From: Cupriavidus campinensis
GTDB taxonomy: Bacteria > Pseudomonadota > Gammaproteobacteria > Burkholderiales > Burkholderiaceae
NCBI RefSeq assembly: GCF_905397395.1
Contig: NZ_CAJPVH010000015.1
Span: 1 to 64,000, forward strand
DNA length: 64,000 nucleotides
Direction of reading: 5' to 3'
The notes beneath the pieces were generated by a model. That model did no database searches. It saw nothing but the letters and a program-made list of their open reading frames with translations, and was not told the origin of the DNA. How positions within the stretch are numbered: position 1 is the first letter of the stretch; every line of letters begins with the position of its first letter. The translations under genes and the position numbers were made by a program. Of the stretch, positions 1-9,700 are shown piece after piece.

Positions 1-50
1 TTGCGAGGCGTTTTTTTGTTGGCGTCCGTATCACTTCACTTTTTGTGGGT

Positions 51-623
51 TCATTGCGGCGCAGGGCAACTTTTGATGGCGGCTTGAAACGCCTTGTCGT
101 AGTCCACGTAGGTTTCGGGGTCGTAGGGGATAATGTGTAAAGTAAAGCCTTCAGATTTTCCGTAGTAACTGATGGATTGATCGACGTTCACGGCCCAAAA
201 TCTGCCTGCGTGCTCGGCTATCAAATCGAATCCGTGAGAGCTCAGAACGCTATTCTCATCAAGCGCAGAGAAGCGATAGCGCAGAGGCTTATACCAGTCG
301 GGCACGCTGGTAATCGCCGCCAACGCCTCCTTGGCGGGTTGTTCATCCGCCTTCTTTAGATACCCGTTCCAGATGGCGAATTTCTCGGTGCTTTCCAGTT
401 CGGAATATGGGACTGGCAAGGGATCACGGCTGATCAATCGAGAGCCACCACAGTGAAATACCCAAAGGCCCGTCTTCACAAAGTCGTCAGCGTAGATCAC
501 CACGCCGTTGCCGAAATCGCTGTTATATTTGCTCGTCATCATTTCAAATCCACAATATCCCGGAACCAATGCGACGGCTGCTGCAATCCAGAAGAGCTTA
601 CTTCGGAAGAAATTCAATGTCAT
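51..623 (-). CDS. Membrane-anchored hypothetical protein, putative T6SS immunity protein (distal copy)
   Basis: This 190-residue protein has one hydrophobic segment at about residues 9-26 after a short basic N-terminus (RSKLFW). The rest would lie outside the cytoplasm. Cysteines occur at GYCGF, FHCGG and near the C-terminus (SCPAPQ). I recognise no catalytic motif or named domain. It is clearly homologous along its whole length to the next gene upstream on the same strand, with long nearly identical nucleotide stretches at a constant offset of 594 bases. Position directly behind a PAAR effector gene, small size and duplication suggest an immunity protein; that is inference. Base composition is visibly more A+T-rich than the downstream housekeeping genes. 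The ATG at 623 has only a weak Shine-Dalgarno sequence and lies 21 bases after the upstream stop. Confidence 0.7.
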   Translation of the reverse strand: MTLNFFRSKLFWIAAAVALVPGYCGFEMMTSKYNSDFGNGVVIYADDFVKTGLWVFHCGGSRLISRDPLPVPYSELESTEKFAIWNGYLKKADEQPAKEALAAITSVPDWYKPLRYRFSALDENSVLSSHGFDLIAEHAGRFWAVNVDQSISYYGKSEGFTLHIIPYDPETYVDYDKAFQAAIKSCPAPQ

Positions 624-644
624 AAAGCGTCGCTTTATGTGGAT

Positions 645-1211
645 TCATTGTGGCGTAGGGCAGCTTTTGATGGCGGCTTGAAACGCCTTGTCGTAGTCCA
701 CGTAGGTTTCGGGGTCGTAGGGTTCGATAGACAAGGTAAAGCCCTGAGTCTTGCCGTAATAGCTGAGAGATTGGCGGACTCTCACCCCCCATGACCGGCC
801 AGCATGTTCGGCTATCAGATGGAATCTGTGGGCGCTCAAGCCGCTGTTATCGTTAAGTCCAGAATAGAGATAGCGCAGGTGCCTATACCAGTGGGGAACG
901 CTCGTAATGGCCGCCAGCGCCTCCTTGGCGGGTTGTTCATCCGCTTTGCTTATGGGGGAATTCCATATCTTGAACTGCTTGGTGCGTTCCAGTTCGTCGA
1001 AAGGGACCGGAATCGGTTCTCGGCTGATCAACCGAGAATGGCCGCAGTGCAGCACCCATAGCCCCGTATTTACATAATCGTCGGCATAGATCACCACGCC
1101 GTTACCGAAATCGCTGTTATATTTGCTCGTCATCATTTTAAATCCACAATATCCCGGAAACAACGCGACGGTTGCAGCAATCCAGAAGAGCTTATTTCGG
1201 TAGAAACTCAA
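645..1211 (-). CDS. Membrane-anchored hypothetical protein, putative T6SS immunity protein (proximal copy)
   Basis: This is the paralogue of the gene at 51-623, with the same layout: an N-terminal membrane segment (KLFWIAATVALFPG), then an extracytoplasmic domain with cysteines at GYCGF, LHCGH and SCPTPQ. An in-frame ATG exists at 1232, but alignment with the paralogue and a perfect AGGAGG ending five bases before a TTG at 1211 favour the TTG start. That leaves a 20-base overlap with the end of the PAAR gene, so the two are probably translationally coupled. Function is inferred only from context (immunity to the upstream effector). If the ATG at 1232 is used, six or seven extra residues precede the homologous region. 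Confidence 0.68.
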   Translation of the reverse strand: MSFYRNKLFWIAATVALFPGYCGFKMMTSKYNSDFGNGVVIYADDYVNTGLWVLHCGHSRLISREPIPVPFDELERTKQFKIWNSPISKADEQPAKEALAAITSVPHWYRHLRYLYSGLNDNSGLSAHRFHLIAEHAGRSWGVRVRQSLSYYGKTQGFTLSIEPYDPETYVDYDKAFQAAIKSCPTPQ

Positions 1212-2445
1212 AATGACCTCCTGGTACGCCAAAGGGAGTCCCGCCGGAGATTACGGGATGACTCGCGCCACTGGTCTGATAGGTAAATTCGTGGTGCTTG
1301 TTGGATTTTTGTCGCTCCGCATCCAGCGCAACCCACTGCTTGCACCACGCTTCCGCGGGCACTGCGTTACCGGTGTTTTTGCACAATTTTCCCAATTGGC
1401 GCTCTTCGAACGTCCCCCAGGTGTTCTTGTAATCCGACCTGCGAATATAGGCGCGCACCTTCACTCGCAAATGGTTAGCCAGCAATTGCGCCAGGCTTTC
1501 ATTGGTTTGCGGAAAGAATTGGACACCTTCCTCGATCGGGTAATCCGGGCGATTGCCCATACCGGTCCGGCAGGCATAGCTGTCGACCCGTGCCGAGCTG
1601 GAGAACGCCGACTGGGAAATCTTCTGGCAGTTCAGCACATCGAGAGACATTCGCGCATCGTCGCCGAGCTGATAACCGAAAGCGATGCGTTGAGGCACGC
1701 CATGACTGAACAAGGACAGGCGCTCGATCGGCGACTGCTTCCGGTCCTTGCCATGGTTCAGATATTGAATCAGCGCATCGGCGCTCGTTACGCGAACAAG
1801 AGCCGCCCCATAGACATCGGCCGACTTCGCCGCAGCTTCTAGCATGGCTTCGCTATACGCCGGCGTGAACAACACCAGCGTCCTTGTCGATGCGGCCTTG
1901 TGGCGCCTGAATTCGGCCAGCTCGCGCACGGCCTGACCGATAAACATCATCTTGTTACCTGAACCCCGGTCGTGCTGGCTCCCGGCGACCGCGATCCATT
2001 CGGGCGTCGATGAAGCGGCGATATTCCCGGGGCGCATCAACAATGCCCCCGCCATTGCGGCACGCTGCTCCAGATGCGGATCGGCCAATAGCGCGGCCAT
2101 CAGCGATCGATTCACCAACCCACCCGGGTGCACGGCGCCCATCTTGGCAAAGTCGACGACGACATGGCTAGCCGTACCGCCCCAAAGGAAGCCTCCGGCC
2201 GTATCGAAGCTGCCTGAGGTGATGGTCCCGCCGTGAGTGGTCGGGCTGCCCGAATAGGCCAACGGCAAATTGCCGACGGTGATGGACGGAAAGCCTGCAG
2301 TCAGGACTGCACCGCAGGCGCAGGCGTCGCCAACGCGCGCGGCGCCAAAATGATTGACGTTGGAATCGGCGGAAGCGGATGTTATGGCTGAAGTGCCATG
2401 AATTGGGCAGAGATGCATATCGCCCAGTCGAGCGACAGGGAGCAT
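1192..2445 (-). CDS. PAAR-domain protein, putative type VI secretion effector with C-terminal toxin domain
   Basis: The protein has 417 residues. Residues 1-90 form a PAAR repeat domain (start MLPVARLGDMHLC; GDACACG at about 39-45; repeated Gly/Pro/His turns), the fold that sharpens the VgrG spike of type VI secretion. Residues 150-417 are an uncharacterised cargo domain. It contains a hydrophobic strand ending in SLFSHG (His248) and later a strand ending in SYACRTG (Cys292). The spacing and the motifs H-G and A-C-x-T-G recall the His/Cys pair of CHAT/caspase-clan peptidases; I infer this from pattern only. Further cysteines lie at 355 and 368. The start at 2445 has an AGGAAA ribosome site nearby; an upstream in-frame ATG at 2502 lacks one. 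Two putative immunity genes follow, the first overlapping. Confidence 0.8.
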   Translation of the reverse strand: MLPVARLGDMHLCPIHGTSAITSASADSNVNHFGAARVGDACACGAVLTAGFPSITVGNLPLAYSGSPTTHGGTITSGSFDTAGGFLWGGTASHVVVDFAKMGAVHPGGLVNRSLMAALLADPHLEQRAAMAGALLMRPGNIAASSTPEWIAVAGSQHDRGSGNKMMFIGQAVRELAEFRRHKAASTRTLVLFTPAYSEAMLEAAAKSADVYGAALVRVTSADALIQYLNHGKDRKQSPIERLSLFSHGVPQRIAFGYQLGDDARMSLDVLNCQKISQSAFSSSARVDSYACRTGMGNRPDYPIEEGVQFFPQTNESLAQLLANHLRVKVRAYIRRSDYKNTWGTFEERQLGKLCKNTGNAVPAEAWCKQWVALDAERQKSNKHHEFTYQTSGASHPVISGGTPFGVPGGHFEFLPK

Positions 2446-2537
2446 GCATGTTTCCTCGTTGGCAGTTCGACGGAGAGCATCGACACTACCGAATCCACGC
2501 ATGCCAACTATTGCTTTTGCTCAACTTGCTCCGCACC

Positions 2538-2573
2538 AAAAACAAAACCCCACACTCCGGAAAGTGTGGGGTT
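2538..2573 (-). terminator. Rho-independent terminator after the TRAP transporter operon or island boundary
   Basis: An 11-base-pair stem (2546-2556 with 2563-2573, arms rich in CCCC/GGGG, loop CCGGAA) is followed on the minus strand by a T-rich tract (plus-strand A-run 2538-2547). It lies 55 bases past the dctM stop and upstream of the PAAR gene, so it should end the dctQM transcript. Confidence 0.85.
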
Positions 2574-2627
2574 CGTCAGTGCGCCGCGACCTCGTGAAGG
2601 CGAGGCACACGCGTCAGCTGCGCACCG

Positions 2628-4349
2628 CTACTTTTTCTTCTCGAACTCGAACTGCGGCGCGGCCGGTTCGCTGTCCTGCGACGGTGCTGGCAACTCCAAC
2701 TGCCCACTGCCCGAGGCACCCGGCGCTGGTGCCCCCGGGGCCGGGGAGGCCGGTGCCGATGGCGCCGCAGGCTGGCGGGATTCCAGGTCGATACTCAGGT
2801 CACGCGTGATGCTGCGGTCCTGCTGGACCACCTTGCCGGTGCTGACCAGCCCCGGGAACACGATGATCAGCGCCACCATGACCAGCTGGATCACGACGAA
2901 TGGCACCGCGCCCCAGTAGATGTCCGTGGTCTTGACCTCGCGCGGCGCCACCGAGCGCAGGTAGAACAGCGAGAAGCCGAACGGCGGGTGCATGAACGAG
3001 GTCTGCATGTTCACTGCCAGCAGCACGCCGAACCAGATCAGGTCGATGCCGAGCTTGTCCGCCACCGGGCCCACCAGCGGCACCAGGATGAACGCCAGCT
3101 CGAAGAAGTCCAGGAAGAACGCCAGCAGGAAGAACAGCACGTTCACCGCGATCAGGAAGCCGGTCTGGCCGCCCGGCAGCGCCGTCAGCAGGTGTTCCAC
3201 CCAGAGGTGGCCGTCCACGCCATAGAACGTCAGCGAGAACACCCGGGCCCCGATCAGGATGAAGATCACGAAGGCCGACAGCTTCAGCGTGGACTCCATC
3301 GCCTGCTTGGTCAGGCTCAGGTTCAGGCGTCCCTTGATCATCGCCAGCACCAGCGCGCCGAGTGCGCCCATGCCGCCGCCCTCGGTGGGGGTGGCAATGC
3401 CGAGGAAGATTGTGCCGAGCACCAGGAAGATCAGCGCGAGTGGCGGAATCAGCACAAACGTGACCTTTTCCGCCATGTTCGACAGCAGCTTCAGGTTCAG
3501 CGTCCTGTTGATTACCGCCACGACGAAGGCGAACAGGATGGCCGCGCCCACCGAAATCACCAGGCGTTCATCCAGCGGCGCCTCGGGCTTGTAGAGCTTG
3601 TCGACCGCCACGCCCACGGCGATGGACAGCACGGTCAGCACCAGCACCGAGCGCGAGCCGGTGGCCCCGCTGGACTCGCGGAAGGTGCGCGCCTCGATCG
3701 GCAGCGCCGGCGCGGCGGCCGGGCGGATCAGCGTCACCATCAGCACGTAAAGCATGTACAGGCCGGTCAGTACCAGGCCGGGCACGAACGCGCCCTTGTA
3801 CATGTCGCCCACCGAGCGGCCGAGCTGGTCGGCCAGCACGATCAGCACCAGCGACGGCGGGATGATCTGCGCCAGCGTGCCGGACGCCGCGATCACGCCC
3901 GAGGCCAGCCGCTTGTCGTACTTGTACTTCAGCATCAGCGGCAGCGAGATCAGCCCCATCGAGATCACCGACGCCGCCACCACGCCCGTGGTGGCCGCCA
4001 GCAGCGCCCCAACGAAGATCACCGCGTAGGCCAGCCCGCCCCGGATCGGCCCGAACAGCTGGCCGATGGTATCGAGCAGGTCTTCGGCCATGCCTGACCG
4101 CTCCAGAATCAGCCCCATGAAGGTGAAGAACGGGATGGCGAGCAGGGTGTCATTCTCGATGATCCCGAACAGCCGGCTCGGCAGCGCCTGGAGCAGCGAG
4201 GGCGGCAGCATGCCCAGCTCGATGCCGACGAACGCGAACAGCAGCCCGTTGGCGGCCAGTGCGAAGGCAATCGGGAACCCGGACAGCAGGAATACGACCA
4301 GACTGGCGAACATGATCGGCGCGATGTTCGCGGCAAGGAAATGCGTCAT
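2628..4349 (-). CDS. dctM: TRAP transporter large permease subunit (DctM family)
   Basis: This 573-residue polytopic protein has the repeated hydrophobic helices of the DctM component of tripartite ATP-independent periplasmic transporters. These use a sodium or proton gradient to import organic acids and related solutes delivered by a periplasmic receptor. Family-typical segments include GFPIAFALA (about 24-32), IPFFTFMG, the Pro-rich IIPPSLVLIVLAD re-entrant segment and a second-half PTEGGGMGALGA. After the last helix there is an unusual tail of about 75 residues, dominated by Pro, Ala, Gly and Ser and ending in EFEKKK. GAGGT lies just before the ATG. Only 12 bases separate it from dctQ. The substrate cannot be told from sequence, and no receptor gene (dctP) is adjacent. 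Confidence 0.9.
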   Translation of the reverse strand: MTHFLAANIAPIMFASLVVFLLSGFPIAFALAANGLLFAFVGIELGMLPPSLLQALPSRLFGIIENDTLLAIPFFTFMGLILERSGMAEDLLDTIGQLFGPIRGGLAYAVIFVGALLAATTGVVAASVISMGLISLPLMLKYKYDKRLASGVIAASGTLAQIIPPSLVLIVLADQLGRSVGDMYKGAFVPGLVLTGLYMLYVLMVTLIRPAAAPALPIEARTFRESSGATGSRSVLVLTVLSIAVGVAVDKLYKPEAPLDERLVISVGAAILFAFVVAVINRTLNLKLLSNMAEKVTFVLIPPLALIFLVLGTIFLGIATPTEGGGMGALGALVLAMIKGRLNLSLTKQAMESTLKLSAFVIFILIGARVFSLTFYGVDGHLWVEHLLTALPGGQTGFLIAVNVLFFLLAFFLDFFELAFILVPLVGPVADKLGIDLIWFGVLLAVNMQTSFMHPPFGFSLFYLRSVAPREVKTTDIYWGAVPFVVIQLVMVALIIVFPGLVSTGKVVQQDRSITRDLSIDLESRQPAAPSAPASPAPGAPAPGASGSGQLELPAPSQDSEPAAPQFEFEKKK

Positions 4350-4361
4350 CGTGGCGACCTC

Positions 4362-4961
4362 TTATTGTTTTTCCGACCGGCCGGTCGATGCGGCCTGCGC
4401 GATGGCGGCGATTTCCTCGGCCGGATCGGTCGCATGCTTGCGGAACGCCGAGAACGGCAGCAGGCCCTTCAGGTAGGCGATGCGCTTGATCAGCTCGGAA
4501 ATCCCTTGCAGGATCATCAGGAAGAAGCCCGCCACGATCAGGAACTTGGCGGGCCAGCGGATCAGGCCGCCGGCGTTACCTGACATCTCGTGCCCGGCAT
4601 ACGACAGCCAGAAGTACGGAATCGCCAGCCAGAGGATGATGCAGCAGATAGGCAGCAGGAAGAACAGCACGCCGAAGATGTCGATCCAGACCTGCTTGCG
4701 CTCGGACAGGTGGCCTGCCACCACGTCGATGCGCACGTGCTCGTCGCGACGCAGGGTGTAGGGCGCCCCGAGCAGGAAGACCCCCGCGAACAGGTACCAC
4801 TGCATTTCGAGCCAGGCGTTGGAACTGACACTGAAGCTGTAGCGAATGATGGCGTTCCCGGCGCAGATCAGCACTGCGACCAGGATCAGCCATTTCGCCC
4901 ACTGCCCGATGAAATCGTTCACGGCATCGATAAGCCGCGAGATTTTCATGAGGAAAGACAT
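4362..4961 (-). CDS. dctQ: TRAP transporter small permease subunit (DctQ family)
   Basis: This 199-residue protein has four predicted membrane helices (about 20-40, 52-70, 92-115 and 135-158). Between helices two and three is RRDEHVRIDVV, the conserved DctQ signature region. It pairs with the large permease encoded immediately downstream to form the membrane part of a TRAP transporter. The ATG at 4961 is preceded by AGGA at a normal distance; a second in-frame ATG four codons later is possible. The 266 bases upstream hold no receptor gene, so the periplasmic binding protein must be encoded elsewhere if the system is complete. Confidence 0.88.
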   Translation of the reverse strand: MSFLMKISRLIDAVNDFIGQWAKWLILVAVLICAGNAIIRYSFSVSSNAWLEMQWYLFAGVFLLGAPYTLRRDEHVRIDVVAGHLSERKQVWIDIFGVLFFLLPICCIILWLAIPYFWLSYAGHEMSGNAGGLIRWPAKFLIVAGFFLMILQGISELIKRIAYLKGLLPFSAFRKHATDPAEEIAAIAQAASTGRSEKQ

Positions 4962-5169
4962 GTGATCGTCCTAATGGGTACTAAGGGGGCTACTAACGGG
5001 GATACGGGGGTGGCGCGTTAGTCTACGTCCTTCGATGCACGGCTTCGCTAGGGTGAATCCCCAGTTCGTCACATTTTTGCCGCGATTTGAGGCAGGGCGC
5101 ATTGCGCGAATCCCCAAAATGGTGTGCGCGGGGCCTGCGGGAGGGAGAAAGCGGGGGAGGGCGAGGGTT

Positions 5170-5191
5170 GGGGCGGCAGGACAGCCGCCCC
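5170..5191 (-). other. Strong GC hairpin downstream of argH
   Basis: A perfect 8-base-pair stem, GGGGCGGC (5170-5177) with GCCGCCCC (5184-5191) and loop AGGACA, lies 37 bases past the argH stop. No T-tract follows on the minus strand, so it may stabilise or weakly terminate the transcript rather than be a classical terminator. The rest of 4962-5227 shows nothing else I can name. Confidence 0.45.
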
Positions 5192-5227
5192 GGTGCTACG
5201 AACTTCGTCAGGTCCGGGGCGGACCGA

Positions 5228-6643
5228 TCAGCTTTGCAGCGCAGCGCGGGCGGCCTTGATGGCAGCGCGCACCTGGGCCGGCGCCGTGCCGCCGATGTGA
5301 TCGCGGGCGGCCACGGAGCCTTCCAGCGTCAGCACGGCGTGTACGTCGTCGCCGATCAGGCTGGACTTGTCGCCCAGGCCCGAGACCTCGCGCAGCTCGG
5401 CCACGGTGAGGTCGGCCAGGTCGCAGCGGCGGTCGTCGCAGGCGCGCACGGCGTGGGCCACGGCCTCGTGGGCGTCACGGAACGGCAGGCCGCGCTTGAC
5501 CAGGTAGTCGGCCAGGTCGGTGGCCGTGGCGTAGCCCTGCAGCGCGGCGGCGCGCATGGCCTCCGGCTTCACGGTGATGCCCGGCACCATGTCGGCAAAG
5601 ATGCGCAGCGTGTCCACCACGGTGTCCACCGTGTCGAACAGCGGTTCCTTGTCTTCCTGGTTGTCCTTGTTGTACGCCAGCGGCTGGCCCTTCATCAGCG
5701 TCAGCAGGCCGATCAGGTGGCCGTTCACGCGGCCGGTCTTGCCACGGGCCAGCTCGGGTACGTCCGGGTTCTTCTTCTGCGGCATGATCGAGCTGCCCGT
5801 GCAGAAGCGGTCGGCAATGTCGATGAAGCCGACGCGCGGGCTCATCCACAGCACCAGTTCTTCGGAAAAACGCGAGACGTGCGTCATCACCAGCGCGGCG
5901 GCGGCGCAGAATTCGATGGCGAAGTCGCGATCGGACACGGCATCGAGCGAATTGCGGCAAACGCCGTCGAAACCGAGCTGGGACGCCACGAACTCCCGGT
6001 CGATCGGGTAGCTCGTGCCGGCCAGCGCGGCGGCGCCCAGCGGCAGGCGGTTGACGCGTTTTCGGCAATCGGCCATGCGCTCGGTGTCGCGCGTGAACAT
6101 TTCCACATAGGCCAGCAGATGGTGGCCGAAGGTGACCGGCTGGGCCACCTGGAGGTGGGTGAAGCCGGGCAGGATGGTGTCGGCGTTCTGTTCGGCCAGG
6201 TCCAGCAGCGCGCCGCGCAGGGCGCCCAGCAGGCCGATGATGTTGTCGATCTCGCTGCGCAGCCACAGGCGGATATCGGTGGCCACCTGGTCATTGCGCG
6301 AGCGGCCCGTGTGCAGGCGCTTGCCGGCGTCGCCAACCAGCGCGGTCAGGCGGGCTTCGATATTCAGGTGGACGTCCTCGAGGTCGAGCTTCCACTCGAA
6401 CGCGCCGGACTCGATCTCGCCACGGATCTGCGTCATGCCACGCTCGATCTCGGCGCGGTCCGCCTCGGCGATGATGCCTTGCTTGGCCAGCATGGCCGCA
6501 TGGGCCAGCGACCCCGCGATGTCGAACAGCGCCAGGCGCTTGTCGAAGAAGACCGATGCGGTGTAGCGCTTCACCAGGTCGGACATCGGTTCGGAGAAGC
6601 GGGCGGACCAGGCTTCGCCTTTCTTGGCAAGTTGGGAGGTCAT
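5228..6643 (-). CDS. argH: Argininosuccinate lyase
   Basis: ArgH splits argininosuccinate into arginine and fumarate, the last step of arginine biosynthesis, as a cytoplasmic homotetramer. The 471-residue product begins MTSQLAKKG; the longer reading frame upstream is discarded because family members start here. Visible signatures are [11 protein letters not shown], the substrate loop [13 protein letters not shown] (fumarase/aspartase superfamily, holding the catalytic serine) and the TxxDLAD region near the C-terminus. Length matches the family (about 460-470). ppc follows upstream on the same strand, 133 bases away, and the genes may be transcribed separately. Confidence 0.96.
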   Translation of the reverse strand: MTSQLAKKGEAWSARFSEPMSDLVKRYTASVFFDKRLALFDIAGSLAHAAMLAKQGIIAEADRAEIERGMTQIRGEIESGAFEWKLDLEDVHLNIEARLTALVGDAGKRLHTGRSRNDQVATDIRLWLRSEIDNIIGLLGALRGALLDLAEQNADTILPGFTHLQVAQPVTFGHHLLAYVEMFTRDTERMADCRKRVNRLPLGAAALAGTSYPIDREFVASQLGFDGVCRNSLDAVSDRDFAIEFCAAAALVMTHVSRFSEELVLWMSPRVGFIDIADRFCTGSSIMPQKKNPDVPELARGKTGRVNGHLIGLLTLMKGQPLAYNKDNQEDKEPLFDTVDTVVDTLRIFADMVPGITVKPEAMRAAALQGYATATDLADYLVKRGLPFRDAHEAVAHAVRACDDRRCDLADLTVAELREVSGLGDKSSLIGDDVHAVLTLEGSVAARDHIGGTAPAQVRAAIKAARAALQS

Positions 6644-6776
6644 GGCAGGTGGGGTGGGGCAGGCGGAAAATCGGAAACCGCGATTATATCGCCTTGATGC
6701 GGGCGAAACCGGCTTGTCGGTACCTCCCCCTGCCAGGAAGGCACGGGGAGGCAACCGGCGTATACATCACATTCGG

Positions 6777-9700
6777 TCAGCCGCTGTTGCGCAGCCCGGC
6801 CGCCACGCCGTTGATGGTCAGGTGGATGCCGCGCCGCACGCGCACGTCGTCACCGTCCTTGCCAGCCCGGTAACGCTTGAGCAGTTCCACCTGCAAGTGG
6901 TTCAGCGGGTCCAGATAGGCAAAGCGGTTCTTGATCGAGCGCGCCAGCAGCGGGTTGTCGGCCAGCCGTTCGTGGCGGCCGGTGATCAGCGCGAGCATGT
7001 CGCTGGTCAGGTGCCACTCGGCGCTGATGCGCGCGAACACGCTCTTGCGCAGCGCGGTGTCCTCGCACAGCTGCGCGTAGCGGGAGGCCACGGCGAGGTC
7101 GGTCTTGGCCAGCACCATGTCCATGTTCGAGAGCAGCGTCGAGAAGAACGGCCAGCTCTTGACCATGCGGCGCAGCGTGGCCACCGTGGCCTTGCGCGAT
7201 TTCTCGTCCGGCGCCTCGTCCACCAGCGCCTTGACCGCGCTGCCGAAGCCGAACCAGCCCGGGAGCAGCAGCCGGCACTGGCCCCAGGAGAAGCCCCAGG
7301 GAATCGCGCGGAGATCCTCGATCTTGCGGTTCTTCTTGTCCATCAGCTTGCGCGAGGCCGGCCGCGAACCCAGGTTCAGGTCGGCGATCTCGGTGATCGG
7401 CGTGGTGGCGAAGAAGTAATCCTTGAAGCCCGGCGTCTCGTAGACCAGGTCGCGATAGGCGGTGAAGGCGCGGTCGGACAACTGCTGCATCACGCCCTCG
7501 AACGACTCCAGGTCCTTCGGCGCGTTCTGCGTGGGCAGCAGCGAGGCCTCCAGCGTGGCCGCCACCACGGTTTCCAGGTTGCGCCGGCCGATTTCGGCAT
7601 TGGCGAACTTGCTGTTGATGATCTCGCCCTGCTCGGTCAGCCGGATCTGGCCGTTCACGGTGCCGGGCGGCTGCGACAGGATGGCCTGGTAGGTCGGCCC
7701 GCCCCCGCGCCCCACGGTGCCGCCGCGGCCATGGAACAGCCGCAGCTTCACGCGGCGGGCCTCGAACAGCTTCACCAGCGCCAGTTCGGCCTTGTACAGC
7801 TCCCAGTTCGAAGTCAGGAAGCCGCCGTCCTTGTTCGAATCCGAATAGCCGAGCATCACCTCCTGTTCCACGCCATGGTGGGCGATGACCGAGTCGAAGC
7901 CGGGCAGGTCCAGCAGCGACTGCATGATGCCGGCCGCGTTGCGCAAGTCCTCGATGGTTTCGAACAGCGGGATGACCATCAGCTCCATGCGCGCCGGATC
8001 GGTCTTGCTGCCGAGCGTGCCGCGCAGCATGCCGGACTCTTTCTGGAGCAGCATGACCTCGATCAGGTCAGACAGCGTTTCGGTATGCGAAATGATGTAG
8101 TTGCGGGCCACGCGCTTGCCGTAGCGGGCGCGCAGGTCGCGCGCCATGGCGAAGATCGCCAGCTCGCTGCGCGTCTGCTCGGAATACTCGTGCCACGGCA
8201 TGGTCAGCAGGCGCGGCTGGCGCAGCTCGGCCAGCAGCAGTTCGCGCTTGCGGGCCTCGGGCAGCGCGGCATAGTCGCGCTCCACGCCGGCGGCGGCGAA
8301 CAGTTCGGCGATCACGGCCTCGTGGACGTCGGACACCTGGCGCATGTCCACCGAGGCCAGGTGGAAGCCGAAGATGGCGATGGCGCGCTGGAGTGCGTCG
8401 ATGCGCGCCTGGGCCAGCGCCACGCCGTGGTGGGTGCGCAGGGAATCCATCACGACCTGCACATCGGCGGCGAATGCCTCGGCGTTGTCGTACGGCGCCA
8501 CGTCTGCCACCGGGTGGCGCTGGGCCTCGTGGCCGGTGAGCTTCTGCGAGGTGGCGGCCAGCCGTGCGTACATGCCGATCAGTGCGCGGCGGTACGGCTC
8601 GTCGGAACGGTGGTCGGAATGGTCCGGCGAGGCATCGGCCAGCGCGATCAGCTCGGGGCTGACATCCACCATCAGCGACGACATCGACAACTCCGCGCCC
8701 AGCGCGTGCAGTTCGTCGAGATACCACCCCATGATCAGCTGCGATTGCTCGCGCGCGGCGTGCTGAAGCGTCTCTGAAGTCACATTCGGATTGCCGTCAC
8801 GGTCGCCGCCAATCCACGAGCCCATCTGCAGGAACGGGGCGAGCGGTGCCGGCGCGGTGCCGGCCTTGCCCTTCTTGCTGGTCGGGAACACGGCGGCGAT
8901 GTCTTCCTCCATCTCGGCCATCAGGCGCGGAATGCCGTGCAGGAAGGTGGTGCGGTAATAGGAGAGGGCGTTCTCGATCTCGTCCACCACCATCAGGCGG
9001 TTGTTGCGCAGCATGCGGGTCTGCCAGAGCGTGGTCACGCGGGCGCGCAGTTGCGCCGTGTTGTGGTCGCGCTCGCGGGCGGTCATCGGCAGGTCGCGCT
9101 CGGCCAGCAGGCGGGCGATTTCGCGCTCGGCGTCGAGAATACTCTTGCGCTGCACCTCGGTCGGGTGGGCGGTCAGCACGGGCACGATCAGCGCTTCGTC
9201 GAGGAACTTGCGCAGCTGCTTGCCGGTGACGCCGGCGGCGTCGATGGCTTCCAGCGCGCGGGCCAGGCTGCCCGGCTGCGGCGGCGAGCCGGCCAGCGCA
9301 TGCACGCGGCGGCGGCGATTGTGGTGCTGGTCCTCGGCGATATTGGCCAGGTGCGAGAAATAGCTGAAGGCGCGCACCACCTGATTGGTCTGGTCGCGCG
9401 ACAGCCGCTTGAGCAGGCGGTCCAGCTCGGCGCCGGCGGAGCGGTCGTTCTCGCGGCGGAAGCGCACGGCGGTCTGGCGAATCGTCTCAACCAGATCGAA
9501 CGCGGCCTCGCCCTCCTGCTCGCGCACGCAGTCGCCCAGCAGGCGGCCCAGGAAGCGGATGTCCTCGCGCAGCGGCAGGTCCTTGTCGGCGGTACGGCGC
9601 GCGGGCGAGGCCGCGGCGGCGATGGCCGCATCGGCGACCGTCGCGCCATTGGCGGCCACCACGGCCAGCTTGGCACGGGCGGCGCGCGGCTTCGCTGGGG

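Larger units (their letters stand above)
51..1217. repeat. Tandem direct duplication of a ~594-base unit
   Basis: The two small minus-strand genes form a head-to-tail duplication with a constant 594-base offset. The 3' ends (51-130 and 645-724) and the segments encoding the region just after the membrane anchor (about 490-560 and 1084-1154) are almost identical, while the middle has diverged. Similarity continues about 15-20 bases past the stop codons (about 36-50 versus 630-644). The AGGAGG upstream of the proximal copy is not repeated before the distal one. Confidence 0.8.

Noticed and set aside
6624-8777. Very long plus-strand open frame opposite ppc (and similar ones at 5087-6697 and 2988-4097)
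   Set aside because: The proteins are Gln/His/Arg/Ala-rich without domains, a normal shadow of high-G+C coding sequence; the opposite strand encodes clear ppc, argH and dctM.
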